Part shown: piece by piece, positions 1 to 11,904 of the stretch | How positions within the stretch are numbered: position 1 is the first letter of the stretch | Layout: every line of letters begins with the position of its first letter | DNA from: Biscogniauxia marginata | Taxonomy: Eukaryota > Ascomycota > Sordariomycetes > Xylariales > Xylariaceae | Assembly (NCBI GenBank): GCA_022695795.1 | Contig: MU404074.1 | Location: 310,001 to 374,000, forward strand | Direction: 5' to 3' | DNA: 64,000 nt | Position numbers and translations under genes: made by a program | Notes under the pieces: generated by a model | Told to the model about the DNA's origin: nothing | What the model saw: the letters and a program-made list of their open reading frames with translations, nothing else | Databases searched by the model: none

Positions 1-2223
1 ATCGAGTTCCTCTGATGGGAGCTCGGACGCTGACTCTACGTCGACAGAGTCTACCCAGGACGCTCGGCCGCGGCGCCGAAGTCGAAGTCTAAAGGAGAGG
101 ATCCAGGTCCCGGCAGTCCCAGACCCAATCTCAGCGCTAGAGGAGCCCCCACAGAGTCGTCGAAGACACGGAAGACGCGGGAAGAATGTGATACACCTCG
201 AACAGCTCCATGTAGAACCTGAATACGAAGAGCCCGACACCGTCGATTTGAAGCCATCATCGTCTGGTCGTCACAGAGTCCAGTCGGAATCTCGAAGCCG
301 TTCTCGAAGACACCACCGTCATCGAGATCGATACAGTGAAGGACAACCTAGCTCTTCATCCAGGCGGTACGTGGATTACTTGGTCCACCTACAACCCTCA
401 TCTTACTAATCATGTTAGGCCGATGATGAGGAGATACTACGAATCCGACGCGGGCTACCCCCCCAGGACTTTGCTTCCTCGGTCCCATCAAACTTCCCGC
501 TCGCGTGTACCGTCGTTACGGAGTGTGAGCTCCTCGTCGAAGCGTTCGAGCTTCCTGGGGGGCTTCTTCGCCCCATCAGTCCATCAACAACAACATTCGG
601 ACAAGAACGGGAAGACGTAAGCCTACACATATACCAGACTCACATAATTCATGTAAGTAAGTAGGCTAATAAATTATTTAGGGTCGAATGCGTAGTATGT
701 CTCGATGATCTGCCGGCAAATCAGGCACCGAAGCTCAAATGCGGCCATCGAATGTGTAAGACGTGTTTGAAGCGAGTATTCAAGATTTCCATCAAAGACC
801 CGCAGCAGATGCCGCCGAGATGTTGCACTTCCGAATGTATACCATTGAAGCATGTCGACAAGCTCTTCAAGGACGACTTCAAAAGGATCTGGAACCGCAA
901 GTTTGCCGAGTTTTCCACTCGAAATCGCGTTTATTGTCCAGGTAAGAAATGCGGCGAGTGGATCAAACCCGACCAGATTCATCGTCACCGGAATGGTCGT
1001 AAGATTGCTAAGTGCAGCAAATGTGGCACACGGGTCTGCTGTGCCTGCAACAATAAATGGCACGAATCTAGGCACTGTCCTATGGATGAGGAGACAGATC
1101 AGGTCTTGCAACAAGCCAAGGAACATGGCTGGCAACGTTGCTTTAATTGCAACTCTATGGTTGAGTTGAAGGAAGGCTGTAATCATATGACCTGGTATGA
1201 TACTTTTCTGTTCCCATGGTTGATATCATGCTTACTGACAGTACGTTCAGCCGTTGCAATGCAGAATTTTGCATGATCTGTGGATCAAAATGGAAGACCT
1301 GCGAGTGCCCTTGGTTTAGTTATGATACGGCCGAACAAGACGGACTCGACGACATGGAAATTCCAGTTCCCATGGTGGACCGTGACCGGCTTGGTGGCAG
1401 CGATACTTTACCGCGAGACTTTAGGGCCGGTGCAACAACCGGCCAAAGCGCGCGGTTTCGACCGAACACTTATGAAGAAGAGATGCACTACCGACATCTC
1501 CAGGAGCAGCAAGACGAAGAACTTGCGCGACGACTTCAGTACGAAGATACCGATGATGAGTACCTAGATGGGATGGGAGATGGGATGGGCGATGTTATTG
1601 GCGTTGGCAACGCAGCCGGCCACTTCATGAATGATAATTATAGACGAGCACAGAGCGTGATTACACCACAGCATCCTCCAGCCGCGCCATTTGAAAGAGC
1701 AAACTCTACAGTGACGGACTACGTCGCGGGCGTCAATCGGTCACGTGGCGTCCGCGCATCCTCGATGGAGCGCCGCCTTGCCGACCGATTCGAACAACGC
1801 CAAGGTAACAGCCCAACTCATCGCTCTTTCGGCCATCCTATACCACCCCCTCCTCACCCACCACGATCGATGGGGCCTCCGCCGCCTCCACAGCCTCCCG
1901 GAATGCCCGGGATGCACGGGATGCCTGGAATGCCCGGTAGCGGGCTTAGGAGACATACATTAGAAGACGACATATACGACAACTCACGGAACCCCCGACT
2001 CGCAGAGCGAATGGCCCCAAGACGAGCGGCTACTCATGACTACCTAGAGGAAGTTGCGATGTATGCCCCGACAAGCAGGAGACGGCATCGAGAGCGAGAA
2101 CCACCTAGGGACTCGGTGCTTGCTGGGCTCAATGGCCAGGGACGCGGCATGAATCGCGTGTTCGAGTGGAGAAACTATGTGGAACCGGCAGTTGGTCCTG
2201 AGCACCATATTACAGCATCTTGA
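1..2223 (+). CDS. RBR (RING-IBR-RING) E3 ubiquitin ligase, 5' end outside window
   Basis: This is the 3' part of an RBR-type E3 ligase, which takes ubiquitin from an E2 onto its own RING2 cysteine before passing it to substrate. Exons read by frame continuity are <1..366, 419..616, 682..1194 and 1251..2223. The first exon is open to the window edge and rich in Ser/Arg, so the start lies upstream. RING1 begins at the CVVC motif just after 683, with a CGHRMCKTC stretch. An IBR with paired Cys follows (about 935-1080), then RING2 (CFNC, then GCNHMTC with the catalytic Cys). Introns are 52, 65 and 56 nt with good consensus; the last splits the catalytic Cys codon. The C-terminal 250 residues are disordered, with a Pro/Gly/Met-rich stretch near 1845-1945. 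The class is secure; the substrate is unknown. Confidence 0.9.
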
Positions 2224-2982
2224 GATGGATTGGTTTAGGGCGTGATGGATCCCCCCCTTTTTTTTTGCTGCTTCTTCTTTAACGATATGGATGAGACATG
2301 ATTTGCTTGATATCTTGCCTAGGAACTCTCATTTGCACAGAGTGTAAATAGATTGATCTCCACCTCTAGCATATCTGCATTCTGATATGGTTGCTACGCC
2401 AATAAGCATGATTCAAATTCAGTATATGTACAAATTTCAAATTCCATAGGTGGCGGGGGCGTTTATCATATTTACTAACTAGCTAGACAATGTGCATCAC
2501 TATCACTACATTGACTTGGATTCTCCTACTTCGGTGCTCTCAAGCAAAACCTAGGTGTGTATTGAACCCGTCACTAACTCGAGTATAATAAGGGTCTGAT
2601 AGTTAGGCCCCGGTTCAATGGACTAAGTTGAGGGAATGTAGGGTTTTATTATTGAAAGTTACCAAGTGAGACGTTGCGTATAGTTATAACCTCGCGAATT
2701 CCATCTATCGCCAGCCTGCCAACAGAGTAGTATGGTATAATGTAGTTGGTGACATGGAGAAAATTATATACCGAAACAAAACAAAACAAAAATAAAAATA
2801 AAAGGGTTTTTTCTTTCCTTCTCAAGATCATGGGACATTCATTCTCATACCACATATTTCTCTCGTTAAAGACCCCTCCCTCTCCTCATTTTTCCCCCCA
2901 CATCATCTCCCCTCCAAACGAACAATTAACCTCCACCCCGCCACTCCTTTTTATTCTCCGATCACTTTCAGCACCACCACGC

Positions 2983-3016
2983 GGGGGTTTGGGGGTTTGG
3001 GGGTTTGGGGTTTGGG
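2983..3016 (+). repeat. G-rich run, potential G-quadruplex
   Basis: Four runs of four to five G separated by TTT, followed by a fifth run of three. The spacing meets the usual G3+N1-7 pattern for a G-quadruplex on the + strand. It is non-coding and lies between two convergent genes. Confidence 0.7.
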
Positions 3017-3091
3017 CTGTTTTTTTTCTGTGGTCTTCGTGGGGATTACTGAGCTTCCTTCGCTCTAGGATTGGAATTTTTTGCATTTGTC

Positions 3092-3110
3092 TGTGTGTGT
3101 GTGTGTGTGT
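3092..3110. repeat. GT dinucleotide microsatellite
   Basis: An uninterrupted run of about nine GT units in the intergenic spacer. Confidence 0.85.
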
Positions 3111-3273
3111 ACAAGCATGTCGGCAGGCAAGGCGGGCAGATAGGTTTCTTCTTTCTATTTCCTCCAATTTCTTTTATATAAAAGGAGGGGTGGACAGAAA
3201 AAAAGGGTGGGAGGGAAAAAAAAAAAAAAAGAAGTCCTACTCTACCCGAATCCCCTTAGCCTGCCTACCCGCG

Positions 3274-4410
3274 CTACCCTAGATGCCGGAACGGCCCCGG
3301 AGGCGGCGGCGACCCCGGAGGCGTCAGCGGGCTCACCGCCTGCTCGTACTCGGGCGGCGAGGACGGCGTCTGCCCTAGCTGGTAGTGATGGTCGTGCATT
3401 ATTCCCTGGTTGTGATTATATTGTTGGTGCTGGTGTTGGTATTGGTGTTGATGGAGGTTGTGGTGGTTATGGTGGTGATAGTCGTACAGCGGCGTCAGGT
3501 CCTCCGGCGGAGGCGCCGTCGGCGGGAGCCGCGACTCGGGTGATTGCGGCGGTACGTCCGGTGCTGGAGCTGCCGCCGCCGCCGGGGTCACGACGACCTC
3601 CGGGTACCCCGGCGGCTCGGATTTCTCGTCCCGCGTCGCTACGATGGCGGCGACGGCCGGGGGGAAGAGCTGGTAGGTTGGCGCTGGTGGCCCTCCTCCT
3701 CCGCTTTCTCGGGGGAGGGCGTAGCTGGGGCTTATGTTTGTGGTCGGGGCTGGGGTTGCTGCTGTTGCTGTTGTGGTGGCTGGAGAGGATGGAGAGTATG
3801 ATAGTGATGGTGGGTTCTGCGCTGACGATGAGGACGTTGATACGGCGACGCCAATGGCCCCGGGAGGGACCGATGATAGGGCCCTATCCCTATTGCTGCT
3901 GCTGCCGCCGCTGCTGCCGAAACCGTCGGGTCGCCCGCCCCGCAGGTCCACCGTGGTGAAGTTACCCCCCGCCGCCGCCGCCGCCTCCTCGTCCTTAGAC
4001 GAGTTCTGCTCCCGAAGCCGGGCCTTCCTCCGCGGCCGGATCACGAGCCAGTAAAATACGAACAGGAGAAAGAGCAGCCCGAGGAAAGAGGCTACAACTA
4101 CTGCTGCGATGGTTCCGGCGCTTAGATGGCCGTCGTGTTCGTACTTGTCGTCCTCGTCCTCGTCATCGTCGTCATCTTCGCGCTTCACAAGGCGGGCTAT
4201 CGGCGGGAAGGAGGCTTGTTCTTCATGTTCTATGCTGCGGACATGAAGCTCGGTGAGAGGAGGAGCGTAGACGAGGCTTGTAGGGTCCCGCGGGACTACA
4301 TTCAGATCTCTGCTCTCGGTAAGCCCGTTCCCCAGCGGTGCGCCGCCCGTGAGGGCGACGCCCGTCGCGAGGGTCAGGAGCGGAAGTAGTGACCACCGCA
4401 TAGGGTGCAC
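3274..4410 (-). CDS. single-pass membrane protein with cytosolic PPxY motifs
   Basis: A 378-residue single-exon protein of unknown function. An N-terminal hydrophobic signal sequence (residues 4-24) precedes a short luminal part containing KR at 76-77, then a run of acidic residues at 79-88. One strong membrane span (about 98-124) ends in a basic RPRRKAR stop-transfer. The roughly 250-residue cytosolic tail is disordered: Ser/Pro/Ala-rich, with a His/Gln/Asn-rich tract at about 312-345. PPGY (266-269) and PPEY (352-355) match the PPxY signature that binds WW domains of Rsp5/NEDD4 ligases. The arrangement resembles fungal Rsp5 adaptors, but this is inference from motifs. The start could also be the internal Met 4; the signal sequence is kept either way. 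Confidence 0.75.
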   Translation of the reverse strand: MHPMRWSLLPLLTLATGVALTGGAPLGNGLTESRDLNVVPRDPTSLVYAPPLTELHVRSIEHEEQASFPPIARLVKREDDDDDEDEDDKYEHDGHLSAGTIAAVVVASFLGLLFLLFVFYWLVIRPRRKARLREQNSSKDEEAAAAAGGNFTTVDLRGGRPDGFGSSGGSSSNRDRALSSVPPGAIGVAVSTSSSSAQNPPSLSYSPSSPATTTATAATPAPTTNISPSYALPRESGGGGPPAPTYQLFPPAVAAIVATRDEKSEPPGYPEVVVTPAAAAAPAPDVPPQSPESRLPPTAPPPEDLTPLYDYHHHNHHNLHQHQYQHQHQQYNHNQGIMHDHHYQLGQTPSSPPEYEQAVSPLTPPGSPPPPGPFRHLG

Positions 4411-7400
4411 GGTAGGTGTGTAGGTGAGATCCTAAGCAATAGCTAGATTCAGGCTCCCACTTCTACCAATGGTATGGGACCTTTAGATCCGTGGTGGTTC
4501 TTAATAAGAGATACCACCAGAGTAGAAGTTCAGGCTGAAGAGATTCTAGGTAAAGAAAAATAAGAGACAAGATGAGAACGAGAAAGAAACTCGCTAGGTA
4601 GCTAGCTACCTAGTTCGTCATATTATCTAAGTAGAGGGTCTACCAGTCTCTTCTTTTTCCTCTTTCTGGCTATATGGCCCGCCTCGTGGGTAACGTGGTA
4701 GCAGTACGCGAGCTCTCATTTATCGAATTCCTCCCCTCCCTTCCTCGCTCCCATTTACACGACAAATCCGGTAACGTCGGGTGGTTGGACAGGCGTCAGC
4801 CCGCGCGGCTCCATAGACGATGACATCGCCGCACACCGCCGATCAATGGACCCCCCATCCGGAGAGCTGTGCAGCGATAGGTTGCTTGTCATCGCAGCAC
4901 ACACCACGTCAACACCTATCTATAGATACAATATCAGTATATGCGTACGGTACAGTTGGCAAGGTTTCGACCTTCTTGCACCGCCGCCCTGACGTTTTCC
5001 CAGATATGCATGGCCATATGCAGTGTGACCCGTAACTTTCCCCCTTGGTGCTACTTAATTGCTGCTGCCCTCTCCCCCTCGTGAAACTACCGCCCCTCCT
5101 CGTCAGAAAGAGGCTGTAAGTCGGCAGGAAATCAATCTATGGATTTTACCACGCGGAACTGGAGAAGAGAAGCCTACGGTAGAGCCCTTCAACCGAGGCA
5201 GGGGGTATTGGTAGGACCAGAATAAAAGGTAGCATACCATTCCTATGTGATGACGATTTGTCGTTGCTAGGTAAACGAATGTGGGTTACATCCCCGTTTT
5301 TTTGTTTATGATATACGAAAAAGCTCGAGGCTACAAAGCCCCTCGATACTTACGAATGATGTCGGCTGAGTCGGTAAGGAGACACAAAGGACGTACCGGT
5401 ATGTAGTGTAAGTGTGATAGTGAAAAGCAGCAACAGTCCAAGTACATTTGTCTTTTCATCTCTGCCTATCATCCCACATGTATCTAGCAGTGCCCAAAAC
5501 CGCCCTTTGCCAACTTGGCATCACCTGTCGTCGTATCCTGCAGGCATGAGAATTAACTAACCTAAGCCGGGTGCATATTTACGCAGGCACGCCGCCAATT
5601 ACATCTCAGCCTTAAAGTGACCGACTTGATATTCACCAGTAGTCGGGCTGCCAGACGCGTTCGCAGTGTGGCTGAGCCGCATATCTTGTCTGACTTAAAC
5701 GATTTATCGGGGACGACCTGTGATAGGGCTGGGGAATATTGCCGGTTTTCGTGCTTCCTTATACGTATTGGCTCAATCAAGATATTTTTGGGGGCCACCT
5801 CTTAAAAAAAAAGGTGACAGTGGAATAGCTGCCCGACTGGCAACCCAAACGTCGATTGCCTACATACATACACTATACGCAGAGTAATCGATAAACCCCC
5901 ATTGGTCCGGCATATAGTATATATATCTCTCTCTATATATAAAAATCAAAAATAAACCGCAATATGCGATACATAATTTCGAGATGTTTTCAGCTCTGTT
6001 GTGTTGTATCGTTGTAACTTCTCCCCCGCGAGCAAAAAGGGGGGCGGGGAGAGCCAAGAGTTTCCCGCCCGTGATTTCTTCGGTGCGACGAAAACGGTTC
6101 ATGATTTACACCCCTAAGCATTTTAGTAGTCCTACTCGTCTCCCGCTAGGCACTTGGACAAACTCTTATCACTCAATTTAGGTTGGGGGTTGCAGTAGGT
6201 GACAGCCGGTCTCTTAGGTATTCTTCTTCTTTTTGAATAGGTCGAGCCAAGTCGAACTTGAGATACGGACGGATAATGTCAATGGATGACCATCTCTGCT
6301 GTGCCCCCTTTTTCAAGGGGTTAGCGTAGCTACACTTCTATTTTGTCATGTTACCCTTCCGTCAGACCGTGGAGGTTATCGATTCAATACTAGATACCCA
6401 GCTATCTCAGACAGGCAGTGTCGGGTCGCCGCATGCGATGACGAGGCTTGATGGCGCAAAGTGGACGTCGAACTTGTCTGCCAAGTCCTCGATAAGCCCC
6501 CGTCCCCTTTAGATTGACGACAGTAGTCACGTCTAAAACCCCTTTAGACTTAATCGTCTATACACAACCAGGCGAAATATAGCCTGTCCGTATTTCGCTG
6601 TATGAATGCGCCGTCGCCATGGTCTCAGCCAACTGTCCACGTACACATGCATCTTACTAGCATATACGGGTCCGCAGCGTATTAGAAATAATGGTCATCG
6701 GGAACACCCTCGTCACCATCTAGAGCTTTCCAAGCTGGCCTGAATACACCGTCCCACAATCTCTGAGTTGTCGCTACAAACGGTGTAAGGGGGTTTCCTT
6801 GGGTGAAGTAAGCGAAATAGGTTGGTAGTCAGGGCTGTAAGGAGGTTCGTAAAAGAACGGGTAGATTCCATATCGAAGGTCGATATTGGTGCTTTCGACA
6901 AGACTAGTGATACGTCTCTTGCCTATGTGAACAAGGCAACGTAGGTTCCGACTAGATATATCCACCGCGCTGGAATCCGAGCTAATGTCAAGTGTCATTA
7001 GAACTAAAAATGGAATCATCGTATCGTTCTCCTTACTGGCGACCGACCTATGTCGATATCAAGAGCAGCCAGGCTTGCTAGTCGTGAACGTGACATTCGG
7101 ACCACTGGCTACCACAACAGATGGTAGCCCATTGATATCAAGTAGGACATTATACAAAGCCCTACCGAGTGCTAACTTCTCCTGAAATCAGTCCAAAGTT
7201 CGAGAGGCAGGGGAGATTTGAGCTCTTCACTTAACACGTTGCAAAGGTTTGCCCCAGCTCCCTCCTATCGCTATCTTCATTAGCCAATACAGTGCTACCT
7301 GTTTTCTTTTTTTCCTCGCGATTGACTTATCCTAATCCATAGAGTAGCCAGTGTACTTTGTTTCATAGTACTCCAACGCCTACGTGAGGCTTATTTCTCG

Positions 7401-8319
7401 TCGTCGCCCTATATGGCACGATCAGCTCACCATTGCAATTCCGTGTATCGTTTTATGACTTCAAACATTGAATGGGCTGCTTATGGTAAGATATGAAGAC
7501 ATATCCTTCTGAATGAAGAAGTATGAGTTCGGGTCATGAGATCTCCATGGGCACATGAACATGGCGCTCTCCCGTGGGGTCGGAATGATGGTTAGCCATG
7601 TTTGATGTACATCGCCACGTTTCACACTAAGCGATCAATCGCACCACGCCGATAACTTACTTGTTCTACTCTAGTAATTATCTAGATTTCTCTTATTATC
7701 ATGCGGCCAGCAAAAGATGAAAGAGATTCTCAATTGAGAGAGGACTACGTTAAAAGCGAAGGGTGTTAATTACCTTCCCCTCAGACGAGTCATCTATAGC
7801 GCAAGTAGCTCATATCACGAAGTGTGCAGATAAACAATGCTCGTAGTAGTAGTAAGGTATATCATTGATTGGATATGTATGAATTACCTTATGAGAAAGA
7901 AACATGACCGTGGAAGAACATCTCGAGATTGCCCCCCAAAAAAAGAAAATACTCCTACTCTCCAACTCATTACATTCATGTCCGCTTTCACCCATTAACC
8001 CCGTAAGCATCGCCTTCTTTCCAACCCATGACCCGCAACCAGTGTTTTCCCTGCCGCGGCTATGCTAGTGCAGATGTGTGTGCAGGATAAAGTAAGACAG
8101 GTAGGAAAAGAAAGGATGGTATTATCTGCCCGGCGAGAACACGGTTGTTCGCACATTGAGATTATCAGGGATAGGACTCGGTCCCTATCCCGCTCCAGCT
8201 CTCTATGCCAGCTGCAACCCGTTCGCATTGACCATCGCCTCTGGCCCGTAATCCAGACGCCCCGTGCAAGACCGCCTGGAGAGGGGAACAAATGCTCTGC
8301 GAAATGACTGTCAGGCCCT
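4411..8319. other. gene-poor intergenic region
   Basis: Nearly 4 kb without a supportable gene. Short open frames exist on both strands but none has a recognisable motif, a sensible splice structure or coding-like composition. The left part is the promoter and leader of the PPxY membrane protein. The remainder contains AT-rich patches, including a TATA/TCTC run near 5915-5950. Confidence 0.5.
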
Positions 8320-8805
8320 TTATAGGACGACAGTGGCTATTTGCGTCTGCTGGATGATGGTCTGGATCTGGGGGACCAGGCTGGCATCGATGAGAGAAGT
8401 GATGTCAAAGCCACCAATGCCGCTGATCAGACCGAAGTCGAGGAGGTTGAACTGGATGGCCGACAGGTCGAAGTTGCCGAAGATGCCAAGGCCGCCAAGC
8501 TGAGCGAGCAGCTGGATCTGCTGAAGCTGGAGGAGAGCGTTGATGTCGAAGGCACCGCCGCCGAACAGACCCTGGAAGTTACCGATGTTCAGGTTGTTGA
8601 AAGCAGACAGCTGAGCGAACGCCTGCAGGTCGAGTCCGTTGATGGCATTGAGGTACTGCAAGTCCAGGTTGTTAAAGCCGAAGTTGTTGAACGCAGCCAG
8701 GTCAACAACTCCGCGCTTCTCAACAGCAGTGGTGGAGGTGGTGGTGGTAGGGGCGGCGCTGGCGAAGACAGCGAAGACGCCGGCGAAGATGGTAGAGGCC
8801 TTCAT
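8320..8805 (-). CDS. small secreted Leu/Asn/Gln-rich protein (paralogue A)
   Basis: A 161-residue protein of no family I can name. It has a signal peptide (cleavage near 17/18, ASA-AP), a Thr-rich propeptide and a Kex2-type KR at 30-31. The mature part of about 130 residues has almost no charge and repeats short Asn/Leu/Asp/Ile units such as NNLDL, NGLDL and NNLNI; this suggests a stacked beta or amyloid-like fold (inference). The LLQLQQ-Q-LLAQLGGLGI segment near residues 95-111 matches the core of the gene at 11905-12974. The start is fixed by the signal peptide. Two leader introns are predicted upstream. Confidence 0.8.
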   Translation of the reverse strand: MKASTIFAGVFAVFASAAPTTTTSTTAVEKRGVVDLAAFNNFGFNNLDLQYLNAINGLDLQAFAQLSAFNNLNIGNFQGLFGGGAFDINALLQLQQIQLLAQLGGLGIFGNFDLSAIQFNLLDFGLISGIGGFDITSLIDASLVPQIQTIIQQTQIATVVL

Positions 8806-9182
8806 TTTGATTGGATGTAAGGACTGTTGGGTAATATATTAAAGTATTAATAGAAACTGGAGCACAGCTGTGAAGATGAGTTAGCTTGTTTGGTTTCAAT
8901 GAGCAAACATATCGAATTGCTTCACATACCTCGAAAGTTCAAGGATATATTATTGAAAATGAGTGAAGCGAACAACGAGCACAGCTAATTTGATTGTTAG
9001 TGATGCTGTTCCCAGATGAAGATCTGAATGGAGATCCGGAGAGATCTGGATGAGATCTTACCTCTGAAGGAATGAATGGATGGAGTGAGCGAGTTTGGAA
9101 GATCTCGAGATGTCTTTAGAAGTGATGGTGATGAACGGAAAAAAGAACTGGACTTCGAGCAAACTCACGTCGACTTATATAT
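8806..9182 (-). promoter_or_regulatory. two-intron 5' leader and TATA box of paralogue A
   Basis: On the minus strand a TATATAAG box lies at about 9174-9181. Two introns are predicted in the leader: 8985..9061 (77 nt, GAG/GTAAGA...AATTAG) and 8868..8929 (62 nt, GAG/GTATGT...CACAG). The middle leader exon starts CTGTGCTC and contains GTTCGCTTC, and the same arrangement occurs upstream of paralogue B. The ATG lies 18 nt after a further CAACAG that might also serve as an acceptor. Confidence 0.6.
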
Positions 9183-11904
9183 TAGTTGGACTGAGGACAT
9201 GATGGATCGACAATAGGCGGGAAACATTGCCAAGCTTTCTGGGAGGCAGGAAGCAGTTCGGAACACCGTTGAAGGAGAGATCCGGTGCGTATCAGGACAC
9301 GGGCATCGCTGGACGGATGTGATGTGGGTAAAACGAGCCGTGACAGGGGACCGTGGGTGGACATGATGTTTGGTTGTTTAAGCTCCAGCTGAAAGTCGTC
9401 TGAAAGTTTCCAGTCATAGCTACATGTGGGCAAGGGCCCCAATAACCGGATGCCCCAGCAACAGACTACCAAGATCCATGAAGGGGCCCATGAGGACGGA
9501 TCCAGCACTTGCGTCTCTCGTCCAAGCCGTGTGGGACGTCTTGGGCTACATGCGGAAGTCCCCCTCGCCGGTGCGAGCAAGCCGATTTACCCATTGCCAA
9601 GCGCGGTGGCACTGTAGAGAACCTTACTTGGGGCATGATTGCCATACCAATGGTCTGACGAGTACCTCGTATGCTAGAGTGTACCTTGGTTATGATAGCT
9701 TTTGAGTGCTAGGATCCTGTCACTATCGGCACCATTGGACATCAGACTGGCCAATGTGCTTGATCGCCGTCCGGGGTCGTCGGCTTTGTTTGTAGCATTT
9801 CGACTTACCGGAAGGAAGTGTTGCTAATGGCAAGCCTCACAATAGCATTAGCGGTGGCAAGAAGGCGGTGATAGAAACAGGATCCGGATGATCAATACAC
9901 GGCAGCTCCTTTAATTTGAGAAGCTGTGTTGTGCATGTGCTCTGATATATCGTTAGTGAGGGAATGCTAATCCCAAGTTGAGCTTGTACATCTACCTATA
10001 CTTCGTAGATGTATAGGAAGAATAGCCAGAGCACGTGCAATACTATTTGCAACATAACCAGGGGTGGTAGCCTAACCTACCTAGATAGGAGCCTTACTGT
10101 ATTCCGTATAGAGAATCAGGAGGGTTCGGGGAGGGTTCGGGGAGTAAACCTTAATTGAGCCAAGACTATAGACTGCCGTATCTTGAGCTCTTCACTATGT
10201 AGGTCTAAGATTGATGGGTTGTGTATTCAACTGAAGTCATGGTTTCCAATAATATCCATTATTGACGTTTGCCAACTACTCTCCTTAAACTAAATCTCTG
10301 GGCAGAGTCCCTGGTTACCAAGGGGCTCTGGCGCCTCACAAGAAGTTATCGAATCAAAATTCTCTGAGCGTAATTACCAAAATACGTCAGAAAATCTCTC
10401 CAGGGTTACATTCCAGACAGTGGAGTTTCTGGAGCCGTCTTGTTAGATTTATGCACGTTCCCCCAAAAACCCTTATTCCCAGTGTGATCCACGCCGGAAC
10501 TGTCGCAGATATTAGGATGCGATACACACAGACCCCCAGGCACGACAGGCATAGCTATACAGAATCTCTGTTATAACGTCAATACGTTCTCCTACATCAG
10601 CGGTTGAGTTACATCTGCGCGGAACCGCTGAGCATCCGAGCGTGGAGGTCTTGATCGTCCATGAGGATATAAGTCTTGGCATCCCATCACATTACCCTTT
10701 ACCCACGAAATAAACTTGTCGCCAACTGCGCTAGTGTTTGGAGACAGAGCTTGGCATCGTCGAGGTTTCCGTGCGGTACGAGTATTGGGTAAGGGGAAAA
10801 CGGCTACGAGATAGAGTTATTCTCATCATATCTTAGGTTGGACGAACCAGTCAAAAGTTCCGCCGGTCCAGCTTAACCACAACTCCACGAGGTTACACTG
10901 ATCCGAACCCCTTCGATTAGACCTTGGTTGCTATGACCTGCATCACCGCTCTTGTCGTCGAGTTTCAACAAATCCACCCTATTCTATATATGTGTTTTTA
11001 TGATATCTTACTAGAGACTTAGCAATGGACCGTCCACTGGAAACGGAGAACACAATAAGCGATTACCACCTTTGAGCATAATTGCTCGACGAAGCTCGTC
11101 AACTAAGCACTATCCCGAAAACACCTGAAATGAGCACGTTCGTATCCTAAGGTACTAGGATATCATGGAGACGCCAAGTCACAGCAAGCTCATATTTGGC
11201 ATATTACACACTATCAGGAATGGTAGCCATACCCCACTATCGTGACTCTTGCTGGCAGGAGGCTTGTGATGGTAAGAACGGGGTATGCAGGGGATAATCG
11301 AAACAGAGAAGTCGCTCAGGTGCAAAAGTGCTCTTCATGTTTGCCTTTGAGCTCTCTCCCTGGCTCTGGTCCTTTACGTAACAGCCACTCTATTACTCAC
11401 CGCAAAAGGGAATTACAGAAGAAAAGGCTGGTTGGTATCCGTGCCTTTCCTAACATGCAGCTAAGGAAATCTAATAAACCGTGCAAGTTTTTTTTTCTTC
11501 TATTATTTGCGGCAAAGGAACTTGTACCTATGATGTTTTATGGGTTCGGAAAATGAGCAAAGATTAGACAATACCAAGTGAGGGTAAGAATCGCGACATA
11601 CGAGCTAATAGTGCCATTAGCACTGAAGTATCAAGACAAGTAATTTGGAAATAAAATCAATTTGACTCCGATTATCCCTTTATTGAATTGCTCGGATATC
11701 ATCTCTCGTTGGTAATTCGTATAGTAGAATCCGACCCTCCCATCAAGGGCAATATATAAAACCAAACTCAAAAAATAAAATAAAAATACAATCTCTCCAC
11801 AGTGGATTGATAGAGCACTAGCATCTCCTATTATCGTGAACTCGATATAGGGAGCTTGAGGATGTAGGTCTCTTCGGAAGCTAGTAAAAGCCAGAGCTAG
11901 GCAC
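9183..11904. other. intergenic between the two secreted paralogues
   Basis: No gene is supported. The left end is the upstream region of paralogue A, and the part next to 11904 is the 3' flank of paralogue B. An imperfect tandem duplication of GGAGGGTTCGGGG lies at about 10119-10143. Confidence 0.5.

Larger units (their letters stand above)
2224..3273. other. intergenic, convergent 3' flanks
   Basis: No gene is supported here. The stretch lies between the convergent RBR and PPxY-protein genes. It holds poly-T and poly-A runs, a G-rich block at 2983-3016 and a GT dinucleotide run at about 3092-3110. Confidence 0.6.

Noticed and set aside
3207..3959. 250-codon open frame on the + strand
   Set aside because: Antisense shadow of the PPxY membrane protein, low complexity, no motif.
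8341..8820. 159-codon + strand frame
   Set aside because: Antisense to paralogue A; the opposite strand has a signal peptide, a Kex2 site and a paralogue.
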